Assembly (NCBI GenBank): GCA_949130495.1
Contig: OX422222.1
Location: 273,658,109-273,722,108, forward strand
Origin: Sambucus nigra
Taxonomy: Eukaryota > Streptophyta > Magnoliopsida > Dipsacales > Adoxaceae
Reading direction: 5' to 3'
DNA: 64,000 nt
Positions 44,552 through 54,554 of the stretch are shown here, piece after piece. The translations under genes were made by a program, and so were the position numbers. A model generated the notes under the pieces. The model saw only the letters and a list, made by a program, of their open reading frames with translations. It did not search any database and was not told the origin of the DNA. The stretch's first letter is position 1. Each line of letters opens with the position of its first letter.

Positions 44552-44777
44552 CTGGCCCACCTGGCCCCAGTCGGTCACAGAGAAGATGCTCGCCGACGCA
44601 AAACGACAAGTTGTGGACCCCCTTCTGCGACCTTTCAACCCATAGGTAGTCACCCATGACTTGCTTGGTCCCACCTGGCCCACCTGGCCCAACAGCCGAC
44701 ACAAGAAGACAAGAGACTTTGTCACGCCTTTCAACGTGGAGGGCCCCTTCTGAGGAATTAATTATTCCTCTCCCTTG

Positions 44778-44785
44778 TATAAATA
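44778..44785 (+). promoter_or_regulatory. TATA box of the viral transcript (left arm)
   Basis: TATAAATA between ORF2 and the primer site, in TTGTATAAATAGAGGG; the copy on - is at 52494-52487. It lies 217 bp before the PBS, as expected for the promoter of a terminally redundant pregenomic RNA. GTAAGT at 44901 could be a splice donor. Confidence 0.75.
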
Positions 44786-44994
44786 GAGGGTTTCCCCTCT
44801 TCTTTACTCACGCTTTCATTTACTTATCTCTCTCTCCCTCTCTCTCTATATTTGTAATAAGAACTTCCCGGCTACATTCCGGTGGACTTCTCTTCTCTTT
44901 GTAAGTTTTAATTTCTGTCTTTAATTCCAGTCTGTAATAATAAGTTTGTAATATTTCCAGTATTAATTGCTCCGCATATTGATCCTCTACTTGT

Positions 44995-45010
44995 TGGTAT
45001 CAGAGCCATG
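44995..45010 (+). other. Primer binding site, tRNA-Met type (viral)
   Basis: TGGTATCAGAGCCATG, the primer site of caulimovirids, complementary to initiator tRNA-Met. It marks the minus-strand DNA origin. The right arm has lost it. Confidence 0.9.
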
Positions 45011-45620
45011 ATTGGCTAGTTTGTGTGTTAGTGTTTAGAATGTAATCTTGGTCTGATGTATTATCACGGAACAGTAAACGTTATGATCTTCCAGGCATCG
45101 GAACAGTAAAAAATATGAAGTTCTCGATGTACGGAAGTAATGACTGTTACTTTTGTCCGGTATAATGCACGTTTGAACAGTAAATCACTGTTCACCGGCG
45201 AGAATAGTATTTTACTATTCACATCAGAATACTATTTTAAATAACCACTATTCACATTAAAATCCTAATTTAAATGGTTACTATTCATATTGAAAACCTA
45301 ATTTAAATGATAATAATCAGGAGAAATAGAAATCTGGTTGTGATATACTGGCAACTTGTCGCGTAACCGGGTTGCCGTTTAGCCGGGGAGGCGTTAGGCT
45401 TATTCCCAAAGTAAATCGTTGACCGCCGGGTATCAAAAGAGATTTCTATTTCGGCTTATTATATTCATTTAACTGGCGAATTTCGATTTAAATAATAATT
45501 ATTCAGATTCAGTATTTTAATTTGTATATTGTTTTGTTTAAATAAATATTTTTATTTGATTTTTACACTCCTATTCCAGACCATGTGATTATTACATTTC
45601 TAAACATTAACATCTGTGTA
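45011..45620 (+). other. Viral leader after the primer site
   Basis: 610 bp without a long frame. Contains repeated words (CTATTCACATTxAAAxCCTAATTTAAAT near 45247 and 45284) and a GC-rich block GGTTGCCGTTTAGCCGGGGA (45370) that is kept in the right arm (complement near 52270). Structured leaders are usual in this family. Confidence 0.6.
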
Positions 45621-46085
45621 ATGGAAGAACAAACCATAGATACACACACAACACAAGAGTTCACGAAGAACTCTTCCTTAATTGAATTTGATGTTCAGAA
45701 GGAACTGAACAGGTGGACTATTCCTAAGGTCCATCCTAAAGTTATATACAACACTAACTGGTATAACTTTCGTAGCAAATATGCTATTAAGACTATGGAA
45801 CAAACCCTTAGTTTGGACGAGCAAGATAAGAGTATCTAGCTCTTTAAAAAAGAAGATCTTTCAAGTCACATGAAGGAATAAAATTATCACTTTATTCATG
45901 TTGGTTTAATTCAAATTGCTTTTAAACCTTTGACTCTTTCTGGCATGAACGCCTGTCTCCAAGCTACACTTCGTGATGGAAGATGTACTAATTTTAGACA
46001 ATCTTTGATGGGAGCAATCGAAACTAGTTTATGTAATGGACCAGTTTATTTTGATGCGTTTCCAAATATAACCTTGTCTTTAACC
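45621..46085 (+). pseudogene. Caulimovirid movement protein region of ORF1 (left arm)
   Basis: ATG 45621 (MEEQTIDTHTT). The 30K-type movement protein core is recognisable: HVGLIQIAFKPLTLSGMNA at about 45897, LRDGRCTNFRQSLMG and IETSLCNGPVYFDAFPNITL to about 46080. Such proteins enlarge plasmodesmata for cell-to-cell spread. In-frame TAG at 45837-45839 and TAA at 45879-45881 break it, and at 46086 it runs into an inverted piece of ORF2. Confidence 0.8.
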
Positions 46086-46227
46086 CTGGGGGAGGTTTCT
46101 TCTCCGATCTTTAGTTGGTTCTGGGTATACTCCATTACCATTTGCGAGAGCTCCTGTTCTGTAGCTCTGGGATGCTTCTTTTTCATAGCATTCTTCAAAT
46201 CCGAAATTGGATTAGGTGCAGGCATCA
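46086..46227 (-). repeat. 142-bp inverted piece of ORF2 inside ORF1
   Basis: Reverse complement of 44094-44235 with the same length and only about one or two differences. It replaces the end of the movement protein region. Both joints are abrupt (CTTTAACC/CTGGGGG and GGCATCA/ACCAAG). Confidence 0.9.
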
Positions 46228-46766
46228 ACCAAGTTACTGACCCTGACATTAAGCTGAAGCTTATTCAGTCTTGTTACGCCCAGGAACAAGTTCGTATTCC
46301 TGATTCTTCTAGAGATTACAGCCTTAAGGAGGTTCTTAATCGTTTAGAACAGTCTGGCGTAAATAACAAACCTGCTAGTCTTAATGATCTAAGACATGAA
46401 GTTAATACACTTAAAACTGAGTTAAGACAACTTAAGTTACAGCATGACAAGATGCAGACTGAAATTGATAGTCTCAAGAATGCTCAGAAGCATTCTGATC
46501 CAGGAACTTCAGACACTACTCCTAGTACTGAAGATTCTGTGGATTATCTTGGTGTTATCAGCCGTGTACCAAGCCAAAAATGGTATACTACTATCAACCT
46601 TGTGATTAACAAAGAATTTTCTCTTTGTAACATCATTGCCCTTGTTGATAGCGGTGCTGATATGAATTGTATTCAGGAAGGAATTGTTCCTACTGATACT
46701 TTGAGAAGACTACTCAATCTTTGTTTAATGCTAGCGGAGATAGCATGGGCATCAGGTTTAAATTAA
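46228..46766 (+). pseudogene. ORF1 spacer coiled coil and aspartic protease (left arm)
   Basis: In frame with the movement protein part. A coiled coil (EVNTLKTELRQLKLQHDKMQ, about 46400-46460) is followed by the retropepsin-like protease with the active site DSGADMNCI at 46647-46673, which would cut the polyprotein. A one-nucleotide frame change near 46697 puts the RT in another frame, and this frame closes at 46766. No CCHC knuckle is seen between movement protein and protease. Confidence 0.75.
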
Positions 46767-48041
46767 CTAATGTTGCCATCTGTAACAATGGAATTTGTTT
46801 GGACAGTACCTTTCTGCTTATTGGCGATTTATCTCAACAGATAATTCTAGGTACTCCCTTTTTATCTATGCTTATGACTATCGATAAAATTGACTCTAGT
46901 GGTATATACACCACTATTCAAAATCAAAAAATTGTTTTTGAATTTATCACAAAACCTGAGATTAAGAAAATTAACTCTTTGACTAATAACATTATTTTCA
47001 AAGAAAACCATCTTAATTTTCTTCAAAAAGAAATCTCTAATCTCAACATTAAAAAGAATTTAATGTCCCCAAATATCATTAGCAAAATTCAGACTGAAAA
47101 AGGTCAGTTAACCTCTGAAATTTGCAGTGATATCCCAAATGCTTTTTGGGACAGGAAAAAACATATTGTTTCTCTTCCTTATGAAAAAGATTTTCATGAA
47201 CTATCCATTCCGACCAAAGCTAGACCCAGTCAGATGAAGACTGAGCTCCTCGATCTTTGCAAGGATGAGATCCAAAACTTGTTAGATAAAAAGCTTATAA
47301 CTAAGAGTTATTCTCCTTGGAGTTGTACTGCTTTTTATGTTAACAAGGCTGCTGAAAAGGAACGAGGTGTTCCAAGGCTTGTAATTAATTACAAACCCCT
47401 TAATACGGTTTTGCAATGGATAAGATATCCAATTCCTAACAAAAAGGATTTGTTAGATAGGTTGCATTCTGCCAAGATTTTCTCAAAAATTGATTTAAAA
47501 TCTGGTTATTGGCAGATCCAAATTTCTCCACAAGATCGATATAAAACTGCTTTTGTGGTTCCTTTTGGCCATTACCAATGGAATGTTTTACCTTTTGGGC
47601 TTAAGAACGCCCCTTCTGAGTTTCAAAATATCATGAACGATATTTTTAATCCTTTTTCCGATTTTTCAATTGTTTACATTGATGATATCCTTATCTTCTC
47701 TGCATCAATTGACCAACACTTTAAACATTTAAATTTTTTTAAAGATGTTGTTAAAACTAATGGTTTAGTTGTCTCCGCCCCTAAAATGAAAATTTTTCAA
47801 ACTAATGTAAGATTTTTAGGGCATAATATTGGAGAAGGGAAGATACTCCCCATTGACAGAAGTATTGAATTTGCCTCTAAATTCCCTGGCGAGCTCAAGG
47901 AAAAGACGCAACTTCAACGATTTCTGGGTAGTGTCAATTATATTGGCGACTACTACAAAAATCTGGCACAAGATAGTGCTATTCTCTACTCAAGATTAAA
48001 AAATAATCCTGCTCCGTGGACTGATGAGCACACTAAAGCGG
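46697..48041 (+). pseudogene. ORF1 reverse transcriptase (left arm), cut before RNase H
   Basis: Continues ORF1 in the next frame. RT motifs: FSKIDLKSGYWQIQ (about 47482), FGLKNAPSEFQ (about 47597), YIDD at 47675-47686 and FLGHNI (about 47814). The frame is open but ends at the arm junction after DEHTKA, so the RNase H domain is missing. It then runs into antisense ORF2 until 48145. Confidence 0.85.
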
Positions 48042-48662
48042 CAAATTTGTCCCACCAATTGAATACCCATCCTGGGTATGATTTTTTCAAAGAGTTTGGG
48101 CACAAAACGAAAAACCAAGTATGTTTGTGCTCAGCATTTTGGTAATAAAAAGCTTTTGTCCAAGCCTGGACATAATCCCAATAATTGTAGGATCCACCAG
48201 CATGCGAACTTAATTTTCGCGCTTTTAAAGGATGGATTCCCCATTCTCGGGGAGAAATGAATTTTTTCAAAACAGCCTTGCTATAAGCAATGGGGGAATG
48301 AGAATTTCTCTGGTGTTTATTAGTATGACTAAACACCACTGAATCAGTTTCCACGAGAATCGCCTCGTATACCGTCCGGTATTTGCCTTCTGGCACCTCA
48401 TAATTATGAGTATCAAGATACTGGGACTTTATTTCCCAGGGAGAAGTCATCTGCTTCTCATCCTCATCATTGAGGATTAGTACCAATTCCGAAGTCCTTT
48501 GATTAGGAAGGAAATTGTACTTAATAGTTTCCAAAATCTCTTTAGCAGATTTCTTCTTGCTGAAGGGGTTAAGAGGTTATTCACGATGATCTTTTCTTTA
48601 CCAGGACGGCGAGAATACCCGCTGCTGTTGCCTCTACCACGCCCACGAGAGGGGCCACTCAT
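48042..48662 (-). pseudogene. ORF2 N-terminal piece, second copy (right arm)
   Basis: ATG 48662-48660 gives SGPSRGRGRGNSSGYSRRPG, an Arg/Gly-rich start that could bind nucleic acid. A deletion of about 100 bp after IIVN shifts the frame relative to the copy at 49630. It continues through the tryptophan-rich segment and is cut at 48042 by the junction with the left arm. Confidence 0.75.
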
Positions 48663-49305
48663 TGGTCCTGCAAAAACTCTCTAGTTAGAAAATTGGGAAG
48701 AGAGTTATTTTCCCCTTTGATATGTTCTATATCAAAATCGAAAGCAGATAAGTTTGCTTGCCATCTGGCAAAAATCTGTTTAGAAACAATGTTTTCAACA
48801 TCTTTTTGCAAAACCTGTTTAACAGCACTGCAATCAATTCGCAGCAAAAAATTCTGATTTAATAAATCATCTTGAAATTTTGAAATGCATTTAACGACAT
48901 AAAAGATTTCTTTCTTTATGGTGGAGTAATTTTTTAAGGCATCTTTCCAAGATCCCGAAGTAAAACGAACAAGTTCTTCCTTTTTAGTTAAAGAATTTAT
49001 TTGTTTTAAAATTCCACCAAACCCTAAATCAGAGGCGTCAGTCTCGACAATTTTGAAAAAAGAAGGATTTGCTAAAGCTAGACAAGGCAATTGCTTGACT
49101 TTCAGTTTAATTTTCTGAACCGCTTTAGTGTGCTCATCAGTCCACGGAGCAGGATTCTTTTTTAATCTTGAGTAGACAATAGCACTATCTTGTGCCAGAT
49201 TTTTGTAGTAGTCGCCAATATAATTGACACTACCCAGAAATCGTTGAAGTTGCGTCTTTTCCTTGAGCTCGCCAGGGAATTTAGAGGCAAATTCAATACT
49301 TATGT
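48659..49305 (-). pseudogene. RT C-terminal part and RNase H, duplicated piece (right arm)
   Basis: From SIEFASKFPGELKEKT to the ORF1 end FLTREFLQDQ. RNase H motif ETDASDLGFGG at about 49050. A near-exact duplicate of 49627-50270. At its 5' end it is fused in frame to ORF2 sequence (LYLD then ISIEFAS) at about 49305. Confidence 0.85.
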
Positions 49306-49630
49306 CAAGATACAGGGACTTTATTTCCCAGGGAGAAGTCATCTGCTTCTCATCCTCATCATTGAGGATTAGTACCAATTCCGAAGTCCTTTGATTAGGA
49401 AGGAAATTGTACTTAATAGTTTCCAAAACCTCTTTAGCAGATTTCTTCTTGCTGAAGGGGTTAAGAGGGGGAGCATTCTTCTCCCTGTTCTTCGCACTCT
49501 AGCGTAGGAACTCAACATAATCCTGTATCGGAGGATATTGATCATCATTCACGATGATCTTTTTTTTACCAGGCCGGCGAGAATACCCGCTGCTGTTGCC
49601 TCTACCACGCCCACGAGAGGGGCCACTCAT
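49306..49630 (-). pseudogene. ORF2 N-terminal piece, first copy (right arm)
   Basis: ATG 49630-49628 overlaps the ORF1 stop as ATGA, an arrangement suited to termination-reinitiation. It carries the Arg/Gly-rich start and a TAG at 49501-49499, then is fused to the duplicated RT piece. Confidence 0.8.
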
Positions 49631-51430
49631 TGGTCCTGCAAAAACTCTCTAGTTAGAAAATTGGGAAGAGAGTTATTTTCCCCTTTGATATGTTCTATAT
49701 CAAAATCGAAAGCCGATAAGTTTTCTTGCCATCTGGCAAAAATCTGTTTAGAAACAATGTTTTCAACATCTTTTTGCAAAACCTGTTTAACAGCACTGCA
49801 ATCAATTCGCAACAAAAATTTCTGATTTAATAAATCATCTTGAAATTTTGAAATGCATTTAACGACAGAAAAGTTTTCTTTCTTTATGGTGGAGTAATTT
49901 TTTAAGGCATCTTTCCAAGATCCCGAAGTAAAACGAACAAGTTCTTCCTTTTTAGTTAAAGAATTTATTTGTTTTAAAATTCCACCAAACCCTAAATCAG
50001 AGGCGTCAGTCTCGACAATTTTGAAAAAAGAAGGATTTGCTAAAGCTAGACAAGGCAATTGCTTGACTTTCAGTTTAATTTTCTGAACCGCTTTAGTGTG
50101 CTCATCAGTCCACAGAGCAGGATTCTTTTTTAATCTTGAGTAGAGAATAGCACTATCTTGTGCCAGATTTTTGTAGTAGTCGCCAATATAATTGACACTA
50201 CCCAGAAATCGTTGAAGTTGCGTCTTTTCCTTGAGCTCGCCAGGGAATTTAGAGGCAAATTCAATACTTCTGTCAATGGGGAGTATCTTCCCTTCTCCAA
50301 TATTATGCCCTAAAAATCTTACATTAGTTTGAAAAATTTTCATTTTAGGGGCGGAGACAACTAAACCATTAGTTTTAACAACATCTTTAAAAAAATTTAA
50401 ATGTTTAAAGTGTTGGTCAATTGATGCAGAGAAGATAAGGATATCATCAATGTAAACAATTGAAAAATCGGAAAAAGGATTAAAAATATCGTTCATGATA
50501 TTTTGAAACTCAGAAGGGGCGTTCTTAAGCCCAAAAGGTAAAACATTCCATTGGTAATGGCCAAAAGGAACCACAAAAGCAATTTTATATCGATCTTGTG
50601 GAGCAATTTGGATCTGCCAATAACCAGATTTTAAATCAATTTTTGAGAAAATCTTGGCAGAATGCAACCTATCTAACAAATCCTTTTTGTTAGGAATTGG
50701 ATATCTTATCCATTGCAAAACCGTATTAAGGGGTTTGTAATTAATTACAAGCCTTGGAACACCTCGTTCCTTTTCAGCAGCCTTGTTAACATAAAAAGCA
50801 GTACAACTCCAAGGAGAATAACTCTTAGTTATAAGCTTTTTATCTAACAAGTTCTGGATCTCATCCTTGCAAAGATCGAGGAGCTCAGTCTTCATCTGAC
50901 TGGGTCTAGCTTTGGTCGGAATGGATCGTTCATGAAAATCTTTTTCATAAGGAAGAGAAACAATATGTTTTTTCCTGTCCCAAAAAGCATTTGGGATATC
51001 ACTGCAAATTTCAAAGGTTAACTGACCTTTTTCAGTCTGAATTTTGCTAATGATATTTGGGGACATTAAATTATTTTTAATGTTGAGATTAGAGATTTCT
51101 TTTTGAAGAAAATTAAGATGGTTTTCTTTGAAAATAATGTTATTTGTCAAAGAGTTAATTTTCTTAATCTCAGGTTTTGTGATAAATTCAAAAACAATTT
51201 TTTGATTTTGAATAGTGGTGTATATACCACTAGAGTCAATTTTATCCATAGGCATAAGCATAGATAAAAAGGGAGTACCTAGAATTATCTGTTGAGATAA
51301 ATCGCCAATAAGAAGAAAGGTACTGTCCAAACAAATTCCATTGTTACAGATGGCAACATTAGTTAATTTAAACCTGATGCCCATGCTATCTCCGCTAGCA
51401 TTAAACAAAGATTGAGTAGTCTTCTCAAAG
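49627..51430 (-). CDS. ORF1 reverse transcriptase-RNase H, uninterrupted (right arm)
   Basis: About 590 codons without a stop (51408 to 49627). This is the RT and RNase H half of the viral polyprotein, which copies pregenomic RNA into DNA. Order: linker with retained GDLSQQIILGTPF, RT motifs SKIDLKSGYWQIQ and FGLKNAPSEFQ, YIDD (residue about 319 counted from 51408; 50454-50443), then RNase H starting ETDASDLGFGG (residue about 466; 50013-49996) and the end FLTREFLQDQ. No initiation codon of its own; in the virus it would be made as part of ORF1, here separated from the protease by a frame change near 51430. The host is unlikely to translate it unless a chance transcript is used. Confidence 0.85.
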
Positions 51431-51850
51431 TATCAGTAGGAACAATTCCTTCCTGAATACAATTCATATCATCACCGCTATCAACAAGGGCAATGATGTT
51501 ACAAAGAGAAAATTCTTTGTTAATCACAAGGTTGATAGTAGTATACCATTTTTGGCTTGGTACACGGCTGATAACACCAAGATAATCCACAGAATCTTCA
51601 GTACTAGGAGTAGTGTCTGAAGTTCCTGGATCAGAATGCTTCTGAGCATTCTTGAGACTATCAATTTCAGTCTGCATCTTGTCATGCTGTAACTTAAGTT
51701 GTCTTAACTCAGTTTTAAGTGTATTAACTTCATGTCTTAGATCATTAAGACTAGCAGGTTTGTTATTTACGCCAGACTGTTCTAAACGATTAAGAACCTC
51801 CTTAAGGCTGTAATCTCTAGAAGAATTAGGAATATTATTAATCTCAGGGG
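51363..51850 (-). pseudogene. ORF1 coiled coil and protease (right arm)
   Basis: Same coiled coil as the left arm, then a protease with active-site sequence DSGDDMNCI (51482-51468) where the left arm has DSGADMNCI. The Ala after DSG, conserved in retropepsins, has become Asp. The frame ends at 51363 because of the frame change shared with the left arm. Confidence 0.75.
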
Positions 51851-52036
51851 GACGACCAAAAGAAAGTTTTTAGCATATTTGCTACGAAAGTTATACCAGT
51901 TAGTGTTGTATATAACTTTAGGATGGACCTTAGGAATAGTCCACCTGTTCAGATCCTTCTGAACATCAAATTCAATTAAGGAAGAGTTCTTCGTGAACTC
52001 TTGTGTTGTGTGTGTATCTATGGTTTGTTCTTCCAT
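51851..52036 (-). pseudogene. Movement protein N-terminal stub (right arm)
   Basis: ATG 52036-52034. Matches the left arm to NWYNFRSKYA and then jumps, through about 50 bp of unrelated sequence, to the spacer upstream of the protease. The movement protein core is deleted (roughly 45790-46300 of the left arm). Confidence 0.8.
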
Positions 52037-52720
52037 TACACAGATGTTAATGTTTAGAAATGTAATAATCACATGGTCTGGAATAGGAGTGTAAAAATCA
52101 AATCAAAATATTTATTTAAACAAAACAATATACAAATTAAAATACAGAATCTGAATAATTATTATTTAAATTGAAATTCGCCAGTTAAATGAATATAATA
52201 AGCCGAAATAGAAATCACTTTTGATACCCGGCTGTCAACGATTTACTTTGGGAATAAGCCTAACGCCTCCCCGGCTAAACGGCAACCCGGTTACGCGACA
52301 AGTTGCCAGTATATCACAACCAGATTTCTATTTCTCCTGATTATTATCATTTAAATTAGGTTTAACTTACAAAGAGAAGAGAAGTCCACCGGAATGTAGC
52401 CGGGAAGTTCTTATTACAAATATAGAGAGAGAGGGAGAGAGAGATAAGTAAATGAAAAGCGTAAGTAAAGAAGAGGGGAAACCCTCTATTTATACAAGGG
52501 AGAGGAATAATTAATTCCTCAGAAGGGGCCCTCCACGTTGAAAGGCGTGACAAAGTCTCTTGTCTTCTTGTGTCGGCTGTTGGGCCATGTGGGCCAGGTG
52601 GGACCAAGCAAGTCACGGGTGACTACCTGTGGGTTGAAAGGTCGCAGAAGGGGGTCCACAACTTGTCGTTTTGCGTCGACGAGCATCTTCTCTGTGACCG
52701 ACTAGGGCCAGGTGGGCCAG
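52037..52720 (-). promoter_or_regulatory. Viral promoter and leader (right arm), primer site deleted
   Basis: TATAAATA on - at 52494-52487. On -, after GTAAGTT (52361-52367) the sequence jumps to AAACCTAATTTAAATG, removing about 390 bp including the primer site present at 44995-45010 in the left arm. Confidence 0.8.
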
Positions 52721-53231
52721 TTACCACAAATTATCTAGGCCATCCATGCCAGAGCTTGGGTGTAAATCATCCAACCGTCTTGTTGGGCAAGCCGAGTTAA
52801 GAGTCTCCATGTACATCCTTAACGTCGGATTGGTGGCTCGGCTAACATCGAACATTTTACTGATGAAAGGGTCACCGCTAAGGAAATCTTCCTCTGGATT
52901 CTGAGATTCTCCGGCCAGACAGAAGAAAGGATTATCTTTCTGAGCAGAGGTCATTGATGCGTCATCATCATCTGAAGGGATAGGAATAGGATTCCTATTA
53001 AGGGTGTCTGAGCTAAGACTGGGTTTAGCTTCTGCACTGGGGGAGGTTTCTTCTCCGATCTTTAGTTGGTTCTGGGTATACTCCATTACCATTTGCGAGA
53101 GCTCCTGTTCTGTAGCTCTGGGATGCTTCTTTTTCATAGCATTCTTCAAATCCAAAATTGGAATAGGTGCAGGCATCATCTGATCTGCAGGAGGAGGAGA
53201 ATCTTCTACTAAGTCCATGTTCTGTTTCATT
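52721..53231 (-). pseudogene. ORF2 C-terminal piece (right arm)
   Basis: Open from 53230 (KQNMDLVEDSPPPADQ) to a stop at 52721. Matches the left arm end of ORF2, differing by a few substitutions. The viral match ends at 53231, the right border of the locus. Confidence 0.8.
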
Positions 53232-53679
53232 TGAAAATTAGGAGAATCACCAAATTAAGTTTAATTTGGGTAATTTGTTTAGTTGATCATAAAATTCGAA
53301 AATTTAAAAATAGATGGTTTGCTTCTTTAACACCCTTTGCTATATCAGATTCCTACAACCTATAAAACTTTTAAACCGCCCTTGGTAACCCGAAATACAC
53401 GCTTTAAGGGATTTATTTACAATTTCTACTTTCTACAGCTCTTAAAGACTTGGCGCAAATCGACAATGTGTGAGATTTCCTTTCGATACTTGACAACTAG
53501 TTTGTATACAGAAAAATCTAGCTTGTTATGTAAGAAATAATGAAATGTTTTCATTGTGGTCCTTTGATACGTCCCCCCCTACATTCTTAAGGTTAAAATA
53601 CATGAACTTATGATAAAAGTTTCCTACAGGAGTGAAAAAAATAGTTATTTTTGAATCAATAGGATCTACACATATTTAG
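53232..53679. other. Flank of the viral locus, nothing recognised
   Basis: AT-rich sequence without a supported gene or repeat terminus. Confidence 0.5.
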
Positions 53680-54110
53680 TTTAGCCAACATACCCATCCA
53701 TAATTTTGTACATTTCATGCCTCGCAGTTGTGTAGACGAGAGTGTCGATAATTGGTAGTGGATACTCATCATTAGCATTAGCACATTTGAGGTTGCGATA
53801 GTCGCCATAAACTCTAACTTGTACATTCCTTTTCTTTGTTATTGGGATTATGTTGAATAGTCAAGTTAGATGTTGGATAGGTTCAATGAAGTTAGCCTTA
53901 AATAGCCTGTTGACTTCCTCTAATATCTTGACTTGGCTTGAAAAATATTATAGTTTGTCAAACTAGGTACGTAGAGGGTAGGACATTTAACTTATGGGTG
54001 ATTACTTTTATGTCCAAAGCCGTATCTCTGACTAAGTCTATGCAAATACACCACTGAACTCTTGTATTATCACAATGAACTCCTGTCATTGATCATGAGT
54101 CAAGTTTTTG
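53680..54110 (-). pseudogene. Ty3/gypsy reverse transcriptase N-terminal remnant
   Basis: On - the frames give HKLNVLPSTYLV, then EEVNRLFKANFIEPIQHLT, FNIIPITKKRNVQVRVYGDY, and YPLPIIDTLV followed by RHEMYKIMDGYVG. These match the gypsy RT start (KLIxAGFIxEVxYPTW, NIVPVKKKNGxxRVCVDFRDLN, FPLPxID). Frame changes and stops throughout. Confidence 0.65.
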
Positions 54111-54189
54111 GAAATAAAGAAATATCTCGGGTCATGGTTATCCTTGTTTAAGTTAATTTCTCCAATATTCTATAGTTGGGGAACTTCAC

Positions 54190-54480
54190 CACAAACCGAA
54201 TATGGTCACAGATTTAAGCGATGACTATGGCTCCAGGTCACGGATGACGTCCATGACCATTTAGGGAATGACTAATATTGGTGGTTATGGAGTTCATCCA
54301 TGACCCAAAGACACGATCACTGGGACATTATTTTGGGCAATGGTCATGGATTGGTCCGTGACTCGAGGGTCGTGGACCTGAGCCTGAACCAGTTGGGGGC
54401 AGTAAGTCATGAACTTGGATCATGACCAATTGTGGTCATGGATGAGTAGTGGTCATGAACCAAAGCTGTGATCATATCCA
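54190..54480. repeat. GTCATGGA/GGTCATGAAC short-word repeats
   Basis: About a dozen variants of GGTCATGGA, GTCCATGACC and GTGACT within 290 bp, in both orientations, giving a dyad-rich region. Confidence 0.6.
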
Positions 54481-54554
54481 TTTAACAAAAAAATTATTTT
54501 TAAGCAACACCGAAGAAAAAAACCCTGTAATCAGCAACCTGAGCATTTCATGAC

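Larger units (their letters stand above)
43395..53231. mobile_element. Endogenous caulimovirid (florendovirus-like), inverted double copy
   Basis: Integrated plant pararetrovirus. Gene order on each arm is ORF2, promoter, primer site, ORF1 (movement protein, protease, RT, RNase H), with ORF1 stop and ORF2 start overlapping as ATGA (49627-49630). That is a circular genome opened inside ORF2, with no flanking LTRs. The left arm is + (43395-48041), the right arm - (48042-53231), joined through a 1-2 bp overlap. A two-ORF layout with a movement-protein-led polyprotein and a second ORF of unknown function is what I know of florendoviruses; petuvirus-like or another endogenous genus is possible. 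A coat-protein zinc knuckle is not seen in either arm. The virus is defective in both arms. Confidence 0.85.

Noticed and set aside
44472..44734. Gly/Pro-rich ORFs over the region between viral ORF2 and promoter, and their copy at 52362-52800
   Set aside because: They overlap GGCCCACCTGGCCCA-type repeats in non-coding viral sequence and are shadows.
43395..45620. LTR of a gypsy element carrying the tRNA-Met primer site
   Set aside because: No second copy flanks the coding region in the same orientation; the ORF2-promoter-primer-ORF1 order is that of a circular caulimovirid genome.
46046..46249. - strand ORF resembling viral ORF2
   Set aside because: It is the 142-bp inverted ORF2 piece read through its flanks, not a gene.
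47986..48534. 182-residue - ORF apparently starting METIKYN
   Set aside because: The first codon is TTG inside ORF2; it is a fragment of ORF2 running into the left arm, not a separate protein.
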